A stretch of DNA of 64,000 nucleotides, from positions 1-64,000 of IMG/VR virus record IMGVR_UViG_3300045977_000216; one strand, 5' to 3'. The position numbers and the translations under genes are program-made. This DNA is from a virus. Shown piece by piece: positions 59,004 to 64,000 of this stretch. Under the pieces are notes generated by a model. That model was not told the origin of the DNA. It saw only the letters and a list, made by a program, of their open reading frames with translations, and did no database searches. Within the stretch, counting starts at the first letter, position 1. Each line of letters starts with the position of its first letter.

Positions 59004-59262
59004 ATGAGTCATCGCACAGTGAGGATTAAGGCTTCTGGAATCTGCGGCCACGTCCTCGGCACCTACATGCGGGACGTCCGCCTGGTCACAGGACCGGACG
59101 GACACGCCACGCACGTTGAGGTCCGAAAAGCACTGGTGGTCCAAGTCTACGACGTGGACTCCAGGGGAAACGTCTACGGCTCCGAGAGGGTCGTCGTCCT
59201 TGAGACTGAGGTTGAATTCCTGTCCTGAGCACCCCGCATCGAGGGTCCCTCGTCCCGCACAC
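58964..59262. repeat. inverted repeat bracketing the 74-aa gene
   Basis: GTGTGCGGGACGAG at 58964-58977 is exactly complementary to CTCGTCCCGCACAC at 59249-59262. A second match, CCCTCG (~58982) and CGAGGG (~59240), extends the stem inward. The gene 59004-59228 lies between. Confidence 0.75.
59004..59228 (+). CDS. hypothetical protein, 74 aa
   Basis: ATG after GAGAGGTCC. Beta-rich small protein (VRIKASGICGHVLGTY, VEVRKALVVQVYDVDSRG). No family recognised. Enclosed by a gene-specific inverted repeat. Confidence 0.65.
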   Translation: MSHRTVRIKASGICGHVLGTYMRDVRLVTGPDGHATHVEVRKALVVQVYDVDSRGNVYGSERVVVLETEVEFLS

Positions 59263-59348
59263 TTCCTAGGCTGATAAACTACGTTGCGAACTTTTGGTGG
59301 CACGCGGACGCGAAAGCGGCCAATGGTCGCCACGAGCAAGCCGCGTAG

Positions 59349-60648
59349 TGGACGGCTACCTTGAATGGGCTCATGGGCCTCAACCACTGATTGCGAAATC
59401 AGAAGGGAGACCTACACATGAGTTCACTCAAGTTCTCTGACAAGCACATCGACCCCATCAAGTTGGTCGTCAACCGTGACATCAACTGGCGGGAAAAGAC
59501 CGGTTACGACGTCCCGAGCATGGTGCAAGACATCACTCGCGACGGTCGCATCACCGAGAGCGTGCACGTGTTGGACCCCAAGGATTGTGAGCGGCTGCAG
59601 CTCGCCGAGAACACGGTTCTCCGTGGAAACAGGCGGACCGACGCTGCCCACGCCATCCTCGCGGACAAGAACTCGCCGGCTGGCCTCGTGGAGGCTCTGA
59701 GGAAGACCCCCGTGAAGTTCGTCAGCGGGTTCGAAGACCTGAAGGCCGTGGAAGACTACATGCTCGACCACGGCTCGGCGAAACCGCTGAGCCGAACCGA
59801 GGTGGTCCACGCGGTCTGGCGGTTGGCCGCCAACATGCACTCCGAGTCCGAGATCGGCGAGCGGTTGTACCACTTGCTCGCACGGTACACCGGAAACGTC
59901 AAGAAGGCTCAGGAGATGAGCTCGATGACGGACCGGCAGGCTCGGCGGGCAGCCATTGGAAAGTGGCTGCACGGCACGCTCGGCAACTTCTTGCTGGCCG
60001 TCAACGGAATGGGCGAAGCTCTCCGGAGCCAGCTCACCCTGACGAGCCACAAGGAGGACGGCGTCCTGACCCAGGACGAAGCTGGGCTCTTCGTCCTGCA
60101 GGTCACCCGTGGTCGCGTGACGGAACTCTCCGCCGCGAAGACCAAGGACAAGGACGCCAAGGGATGGAACCCGCTGGAGAAGGTCGACGTCGTCAAGGAC
60201 GGCGACGGCAAGATCGTCACGATCAAGTGCAAGGGCGGCGGCGAGGAGTTCAACGCCAAGGTGGAAACCTTCATCCGCGAGGATGCTGGCGAGTCCAACG
60301 GCAACAAACCCCGACCCACGTCCAAGACCTTGGAGGCACTCGCGGACGCGAGCAAGTCCAAGGTGGCACGCGGCGTGTTCCTGGCCAGTGCTGGTAAGAA
60401 GGCCGACAACCTCCTGGACCTGGACGCCGAGGCGTACAGGTGCGAGCGGGTGTGCGAGCTGCTCAAGGAAGCAGCTGACAGGCTCACCGCGAGCGGGGAA
60501 CACAAGATCGAGGTCACCAGCTCGCAGCTGGCCGACCTGTTCAACAAGCTGAGCGTCTCGTCCGCCACCGTGGTCGAGGCCGCTCTCAAGACCGTCAGCT
60601 AGTCACCAACCGCAACTGGCCCACGAGCCCATCCAAGGTAGCCGTCCA
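59349..60648. repeat. 31-bp inverted repeat bracketing the ParB-like gene 3
   Basis: 59349-59379 and 60618-60648 are complementary at 29 of 31 positions. The left arm lies in the 5' leader and the right arm 15 bases after the stop of the gene 59418-60602. The sequence is specific to this gene and unlike the arms of neighbouring genes. Confidence 0.8.
59418..60602 (+). CDS. ParB-like protein 3, 394 aa
   Basis: N-terminal ParB-type domain: YDVPSMVQDITRDGRI, VLDPKDCERLQLAENTVLRGNRRTDAA (GxRR-like RGNRR box). The middle is helical with GNFLLAVNGMGEALRS; the C-terminal 200 residues are beta then helical with no match. Third ParB-like protein of the window and the only one in the early array. ATG after GAAGGGAGAC. 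Confidence 0.72.
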   Translation: MSSLKFSDKHIDPIKLVVNRDINWREKTGYDVPSMVQDITRDGRITESVHVLDPKDCERLQLAENTVLRGNRRTDAAHAILADKNSPAGLVEALRKTPVKFVSGFEDLKAVEDYMLDHGSAKPLSRTEVVHAVWRLAANMHSESEIGERLYHLLARYTGNVKKAQEMSSMTDRQARRAAIGKWLHGTLGNFLLAVNGMGEALRSQLTLTSHKEDGVLTQDEAGLFVLQVTRGRVTELSAAKTKDKDAKGWNPLEKVDVVKDGDGKIVTIKCKGGGEEFNAKVETFIREDAGESNGNKPRPTSKTLEALADASKSKVARGVFLASAGKKADNLLDLDAEAYRCERVCELLKEAADRLTASGEHKIEVTSSQLADLFNKLSVSSATVVEAALKTVS

Positions 60649-60703
60649 GCAAGCCTAGCCCAGACGACACCCGCCGAGGTGCCCTCGGGAAAGCGAGGGT
60701 AAT

Positions 60704-60892
60704 ATGCCAAAGTACATCGAGCTGGTGATCACGAAGTGCAGGGGCGGCAAGCGTTCGCTGTGGAACGCACGCCACCCAGCAGTACCTCACGTGGTCGGTG
60801 CCGGCAACACGGCCGACAACGCGATCCGCGACTGGTACAAACAAAACAAAGCACACCAGGAGAAGTACAATGGTCATTCTCAGGATGTCTAA
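60704..60892 (+). CDS. small basic protein, 62 aa
   Basis: MPKYIELVITKCRGGKRSLWNARH... one beta hairpin and a basic helix. Preceded by a CCCTC/GAGGG mini-hairpin containing the ribosome-binding site. First cassette of the array. Unknown function. Confidence 0.6.
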   Translation: MPKYIELVITKCRGGKRSLWNARHPAVPHVVGAGNTADNAIRDWYKQNKAHQEKYNGHSQDV

Positions 60893-60965
60893 CTTCACCA
60901 AGGTTTGGTCCGCGTCCGGAACGTGGCTTATCTATGGCAACTGGCCGGCGGCAATCCGCATCTGA
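60870..60965 (+). CDS. 31-aa peptide
   Basis: ATG inside the end of the 62-aa gene, after a strong AGGAGAAG. Product MVILRMSNFTKVWSAS..., rich in W, ends before the next arm. Small but well supported by its site; could be a short toxin- or inhibitor-like peptide, which is a guess. Confidence 0.45.
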   Translation: MVILRMSNFTKVWSASGTWLIYGNWPAAIRI

Positions 60966-61055
60966 AATCAACAGCGAGGGCACCTCGGCGGGTGCCGTCG
61001 GGACTCTAACCTGACGGGGTCCGCCGAGGTGCTCTCAGAAAGCGAGGACACCAAC

Positions 61056-61361
61056 ATGCGAGACCCAAAGAACATCAGGATTCACCACTTCGACGACACC
61101 AGCGAGGCCTACGACTGCTCGCAGTATCGCGACGACATCGAGATGGGCGACGTCCTGGTCGTCGAGAGCGAGAAGGTCGTCGGATTCCTCCTGGCCGCAT
61201 GGCCAGTGGCCGTCACCGTGGAGTACGGCAGCCTGCACCGCTTCACAAACAGAAAGCCGCAGCTTGCTACCCACCCCGAGGACGTAAGGGACTGGCGACC
61301 GTACTACGAGCGGGCGAAGGAGGTCGCGAAAGCACTCGGCTACGAGCTGGGAGTTGACTAA
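61056..61361 (+). CDS. hypothetical protein, 101 aa
   Basis: Acidic start with EMGDVLVVESEKVVGFLLAAWPVAVTV, a beta-rich core, then a helix with YERAKEVAKALGYEL. Second cassette of the array. No family recognised. Confidence 0.65.
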   Translation: MRDPKNIRIHHFDDTSEAYDCSQYRDDIEMGDVLVVESEKVVGFLLAAWPVAVTVEYGSLHRFTNRKPQLATHPEDVRDWRPYYERAKEVAKALGYELGVD

Positions 61362-61447
61362 CCACCTTAACACGAGAGCACCTCGGCGGACCCCGTCAGC
61401 AACGCAGTGGGCTCGCCGAGGTGCCCTTTCCAGAAGGGAGACCTGAC

Positions 61448-61720
61448 ATGAAGATGCACAAGGAGCTCAGCAACATTCACACGACTTGCGTTCACGTGAA
61501 CGCAACAAACGTCGTCAAGGTAGCTGAGAACGTCTATAGGATCGAGTTCCCCGCTCGCGAGATCAGCGACGCTGAGCGTGAGGTACTCCGCAACCTGTTC
61601 CCGAATCTGACCGACAGGGCGTACCAGCTCCTCGATCAGGAAGCCATGCTGAACATCGTCTGCGAGCCGCCCGCGAAGCCAGAATCCAGCCTCACGGCAC
61701 ACGCGGATTGCAAGCGTTAG
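61448..61720 (+). CDS. hypothetical protein, 90 aa
   Basis: Small alpha/beta protein (VYRIEFPAREISDAEREVLRNLF). Third cassette. ATG after AGAAGGGAGAC. Confidence 0.65.
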   Translation: MKMHKELSNIHTTCVHVNATNVVKVAENVYRIEFPAREISDAEREVLRNLFPNLTDRAYQLLDQEAMLNIVCEPPAKPESSLTAHADCKR

Positions 61721-61812
61721 CACCTAACTAACCGGAAGGGCACCTCGGCGAGCCCACTGCACAACCGACGGTGGGACCGCCGAGGTGCCCTTCCGGAAAG
61801 GACGGGTGACCC

Positions 61813-62046
61813 ATGAAGCTGCACCTGACCATTGAGATCACCGACCGTGAGGCCGAGTTGATCTCAGAAGCGAGCATCGAGAGGGTCGTCAACACGACGA
61901 TCGGCATTCTCGACCGCTCGCGACACCCAGAAGCCGATGCGTGCGGCACAGACTGGCGAGACCACAAGCGTACAGTGATCGCACTCTGGCACAGGCTGCA
62001 AGGTGCGATCTTCCGCGTGCAGAACAAACTTCCTCCTCAGGACTAG
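61813..62046 (+). CDS. hypothetical protein, 77 aa
   Basis: Beta strand (LHLTIEITDREAELIS) then a helix and a WHRLQGAIFRVQNK segment. Fourth cassette. No family recognised. Confidence 0.65.
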   Translation: MKLHLTIEITDREAELISEASIERVVNTTIGILDRSRHPEADACGTDWRDHKRTVIALWHRLQGAIFRVQNKLPPQD

Positions 62047-62102
62047 CGTGAGGAAGGGCACCTCGGCGGACCCACCGTCACAACACCCAAGGGAGAACTG
62101 AG

Positions 62103-62462
62103 ATGCTGACAGCAGCGTTTCGACCTGGCACGACGGCATGCTCCTGCGAGCTGTGCGAGCAGCCCGTCGGCGAGCACGCGGTTCGCGGACGCACCAAGTA
62201 CGGTCCGTGGGCACTGATGTGCGTGGGCTGTTGGTCGCACGTCGGCACTGGAATTGGTCCGGCTCACGGTCGCCACTTCCTGGTCCGGCAGGGCGTCCTC
62301 ACAGAGCAGAAGGAATCCCACGCCATCCGCAGGAACGGAATCCTCGTGATCGTCGGAGCCACTCACAGGGCACGCGAGCCAATGGCCTACGAGCCGCACC
62401 ACGAGTCGTGCTGTCGCTCCGAGGGCAATCCAGTGTGCCAGTGCAGGTGTCACACGCCATGA
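62103..62462 (+). CDS. cysteine-rich protein, probably zinc-binding, 119 aa
   Basis: CSCELCEQPVGEH and CVGCWSH, then CCRSEG and CQCRCHTP at the C-terminus give at least two possible zinc sites. May bind nucleic acid or protein. Its stop overlaps the next tiny gene (ATGA). Confidence 0.65.
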   Translation: MLTAAFRPGTTACSCELCEQPVGEHAVRGRTKYGPWALMCVGCWSHVGTGIGPAHGRHFLVRQGVLTEQKESHAIRRNGILVIVGATHRAREPMAYEPHHESCCRSEGNPVCQCRCHTP

Positions 62463-62524
62463 TCTGGGCCATTGTGGTAATCGTCCTGATCACCTGCGTG
62501 TTCTACACGAGGAGGAAGCTATGA
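62459..62524 (+). CDS. tiny single-span membrane peptide, 21 aa
   Basis: MIWAIVVIVLITCVFYTRRKL: one membrane span and a basic tail. ATGA overlaps on both sides make it fill the gap between two genes exactly, like the 31-aa peptide at 5844-5939. Confidence 0.5.
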   Translation: MIWAIVVIVLITCVFYTRRKL

Positions 62525-62715
62525 GGGTGTTCTTCGTCTGGCTCAGGGGACCTGATGAACCAGGTCCGCTCGCAGACTGGATCGTGCGAGCCGACGATCC
62601 CTTCCAGGCCATCGACAAGGTTCGGGCGACCTTCAAGTCACCCCTTCCCGATGACATGGGGATCGACGCTCGCGAGATCACTGAAGAAGTCTGGGAGATT
62701 CCATCACTCATCTAG
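62521..62715 (+). CDS. hypothetical protein, 64 aa
   Basis: FFVWLRGPDEPGPLADWIVRADDPFQAIDKVRA..., a small alpha/beta protein; GAGGAGGAAG precedes it. No family recognised. Confidence 0.6.
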   Translation: MRVFFVWLRGPDEPGPLADWIVRADDPFQAIDKVRATFKSPLPDDMGIDAREITEEVWEIPSLI

Positions 62716-62729
62716 AAGGGAGGGTCGAG

Positions 62730-62909
62730 GTGTTCCGAGTTGGGGAAGCCGTCTGGTCGTGCACGCACAAAGCCTACGGTCGCGTGGTGCGTGTACTCGG
62801 CGGCGAGTTGCTGATCTCAGTGCATGGTCGCGTGGTGAACGACGAGCTCGTGGAGGTCGCTACCGAGCTCGTGTACGATTACGTCCCCACGACGATGCAC
62901 CACTACTAA
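62730..62909 (+). CDS. hypothetical protein, 59 aa
   Basis: GTG after AGGGAGGGT. MFRVGEAVWSCTHKAYGRVV... resembles small SH3-like beta barrels of phages (hydrophobic strands with a GRVVRVLGGELL core). Last gene before the terminator. Confidence 0.6.
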   Translation: MFRVGEAVWSCTHKAYGRVVRVLGGELLISVHGRVVNDELVEVATELVYDYVPTTMHHY

Positions 62910-62913
62910 CGCA

Positions 62914-62958
62914 GCGGAGGGAGGTGCCGAAAGGCACCTCCCTCCGCATTTTTTTTTT
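62914..62958 (+). terminator. strong intrinsic terminator
   Basis: 15-bp perfect stem GCGGAGGGAGGTGCC with a GAAA loop, followed by a run of ten Ts after one A. Ends the right-hand plus operon. Its arms contain GGCACCTC, similar to the cassette arms. Confidence 0.95.
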
Positions 62959-62962
62959 GCTT

Positions 62963-63103
62963 TCACGAGCGGAGCTCCCTGACCAAGCGAGCCCTATCGT
63001 GCATAAAAAGGCCAAGGTAGATGCCCCGCGTCGCGACGTTGAGGTCAGTGAGGGCATTCTCTGGATACACGTTCTCATGACCGTGCCGGCAGACCGCCAG
63101 CAA
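62963..63103 (-). CDS. 46-aa frame continuing the next gene past its TGA
   Basis: From TTG 63103: MLAVCRHGHENVYPENALTDL..., in the same frame as and 3 codons after the stop of the 51-aa gene at 63113-63268. No ribosome-binding site of its own. Either a coupled small gene or the C-terminal half of a gene read through a TGA. Confidence 0.4.
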   Translation of the reverse strand: MLAVCRHGHENVYPENALTDLNVATRGIYLGLFMHDRARLVRELRS

Positions 63104-63112
63104 GGCCGACGG

Positions 63113-63268
63113 TCAGAGCAAGTCCTCGCTGATGCTCCCGTCCCTGATCCCAGAAGCGATCTCCTCCGTCCTGCGGTGCCTCCCGCCCTCGTGCCAGAGC
63201 AACTCTGCTCCCTTGGCGTAGCTGAGGACCCTGTCGCAGACCTTCTTCAAGTGCTCTGTCTCAATCAT
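63113..63268 (-). CDS. hypothetical protein, 51 aa
   Basis: ATG after GGAGGAATC. Helical with basic centre (MIETEHLKKVCDRVLSYAKG..., HEGGRHRRTEEIAS). Ends at TGA 63115-63113 but the frame stays open for 49 more codons. Confidence 0.55.
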   Translation of the reverse strand: MIETEHLKKVCDRVLSYAKGAELLWHEGGRHRRTEEIASGIRDGSISEDLL

Positions 63269-63273
63269 GACAT

Positions 63274-63475
63274 GATTCCTCCAGTTTCCCGTGGCACGGT
63301 TTCCGGACCACTTACGTGCCCACTGAATAGGGGGGGGTTCCTATTCCCCTATATACTCCCCTATGGTTGTTGTTGTTGTATAGTACAAATAGAATATAAG
63401 ACGGGGTGACGATCCGGAAGTCGTTGCCCCGCAAGGACTTACGTCAATTCAGGCGTGGCATGAACGTGGTCCGGA
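63274..63475. promoter_or_regulatory. A/T-rich intergenic region upstream of small minus genes
   Basis: No gene seen. It holds a G8 tract inside a GAATAG/CTATTC hairpin, two TCCCCTAT repeats, a (GTT)4 run, and an A/T-rich stretch with GTATAGTAC. Two copies of a GGCACGTAA box lie at the edges, with inverted TCCGGACCAC/GTGGTCCGGA beside them (about 63311 and 63465). Probably a promoter or regulatory site for the minus genes. Confidence 0.45.
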
Positions 63476-63928
63476 TTACGTGCCGCTGCTCCCGAGTCGA
63501 TTCTCGCCCCTCTTGGTCTCCGAGAGCTCTTCAACCACTCTCACCAGCGGTGCCGACACCTTCTGGATGAGGACCTGGGCGACTTTGTCACCCGCCTTGA
63601 AGTGAACGACCTCGCCAGACGTGTTCAGGAGCCACACGATCCACTCACCCCTGTAGTCCGCGTCGATGACGCCGGCCAGCGACCTTATCCCCTTCGCACC
63701 GGTGCTCCCGCGATCCCACACCAGTGCCACGTGTCCGGCGGGCACCTCGCAGGCGATCCCCGTGTGAACGGCGATCCTGAAGCCCGGCGGAAGGTCGATG
63801 GGGTCCGTACACCTTATGTCGTACCCAGCCGAGTTGTACGCCCTCTCCGGCGGCCTCGCACCAGGTCGCAGGAGCTTGACCCTCAGCTCCAGCTCAGTCA
63901 CGAGCGTGTGTTGACACGGGGGCATCAT
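63476..63928 (-). CDS. dut: dUTPase
   Basis: dUTP pyrophosphatase, which keeps uracil out of DNA and supplies dUMP. All five motifs are present: AYNSAGYDI (1), DRGSTGAKG (2), GVIDADYRGE (3), GDKVAQVLIQ (4) and a degenerate RGENRLGSSG (5). 150 aa, the trimeric type. Start ATG at 63928 after AAAGGTGAT. Confidence 0.92.
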   Translation of the reverse strand: MMPPCQHTLVTELELRVKLLRPGARPPERAYNSAGYDIRCTDPIDLPPGFRIAVHTGIACEVPAGHVALVWDRGSTGAKGIRSLAGVIDADYRGEWIVWLLNTSGEVVHFKAGDKVAQVLIQKVSAPLVRVVEELSETKRGENRLGSSGT

Positions 63929-64000
63929 ATCACCTTTCTCTTTCTGACGACCATCACAGTCGCCGTGTTGCTGACCTTCTGTCGTATCGCCGCCGCCCAA
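63925..64000 (-). CDS. C-terminal end of an upstream gene cut by the window edge
   Basis: Open frame ending ...VMVVRKRKVI at TGA 63927-63925, overlapping the dUTPase ATG. Basic C-terminus; nothing more can be said. Confidence 0.4.
   Translation of the reverse strand, partial: WAAAIRQKVSNTATVMVVRKRKVI

Larger units (their letters stand above)
60671..62069. repeat. family of complementary arms flanking four small-gene cassettes
   Basis: Right-facing arms (CCGCCGAGGTGC-type) lie before genes at 60671, 61021, 61414 and 61778, and complementary arms (GCACCTCGGCGG-type) lie after the genes at 60980, 61378, 61732 and 62052. Neighbouring arms also pair as hairpins between genes; at 61732-61750/61778-61796 the match is 19 bp and perfect. 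Inner stems CCGTC/GACGG and CCCAC/GTGGG occur in the loops. Confidence 0.85.

Noticed and set aside
58896-59387. 163-codon minus frame opposite the 74-aa gene
   Set aside because: No ribosome-binding site or motif; the plus gene has a strong start and bracketing repeats.
60971-61796. CRISPR-like array
   Set aside because: The repeats are inverted arms separated by genes of different length, not regular direct repeats with spacers.
1-64000. Integrase, transposase or insertion sequence
   Set aside because: No such motifs or terminal repeats with a transposase gene were found in the window.

Overview
The window is one stretch of a GC-rich tailed-phage genome (or prophage-like contig) with siphovirus-type morphology genes. 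It holds a GpA-type large terminase, portal, scaffold, P22-coat-like capsid, duplicated tail-tube proteins, a tail chaperone with a -1 frameshift, a long tape measure and a tail hub. No integrase, tRNA, rRNA or CRISPR array was seen. Two secreted proteins carry c-type haem motifs (CxxCH) in a style I associate with Planctomycetota and related environmental bacteria. That is the only hint of host, and it is weak.

Layout. (1) 0-22.8 kb, minus strand: a dense block of nucleotide and DNA metabolism genes (SF1 helicase, Cas4/RecB-like nuclease, sigma-like factor, B12-dependent ribonucleotide reductase, family A DNA polymerase, SNF2-like helicase, two ParB-like proteins, DHH phosphoesterase, HAD phosphatase). 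They are mixed with many small unknown genes linked by ATGA/GTGA overlaps. (2) 22.8-23.2 kb: divergent control region. (3) 23.2-28.0 kb, plus strand: primase-SF3 helicase, nucleotide kinase, DNA adenine methylase, DnaQ-like exonuclease. (4) 28.0-57.8 kb, minus strand: the whole virion operon. From its promoter end it reads two haem proteins, two small exported proteins, an astacin-like metalloprotease, small structural proteins, terminase, portal, scaffold, capsid (with a response-regulator gene inside the head module), connectors, tail tubes, chaperone, tape measure and hub. (5) 57.8-58.4 kb: second divergent control region with tandem repeats, palindromic operators and a consensus sigma-70 promoter. 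(6) 58.4-62.95 kb, plus strand: an array of small genes, most of them bracketed by inverted repeats, closed by a textbook terminator. (7) 63-64 kb, minus strand: small genes and dUTPase.

Expression logic. Both divergent regions carry back-to-back copies of one 28-bp promoter-like motif (GTAAC-N9-ATGGAWAGTATGAT, four copies), distinct from the consensus sigma-70 promoters at 10.5 and 58.2 kb. The phage also encodes a sigma-like protein. A plausible but untested model is that the sigma-70 promoters are early, and that the shared motif fires the replication and virion blocks outward from the two divergence points.

Most striking unexplained structures: the 5' and 3' flanks of each early-array gene are complementary to one another; a 169-bp hairpin-rich element at 7.7 kb is bounded by a 20-bp inverted repeat; a terminator/antiterminator pair sits at the start codon of the first haem-protein gene; and an in-frame TGA splits a zinc-ribbon gene.
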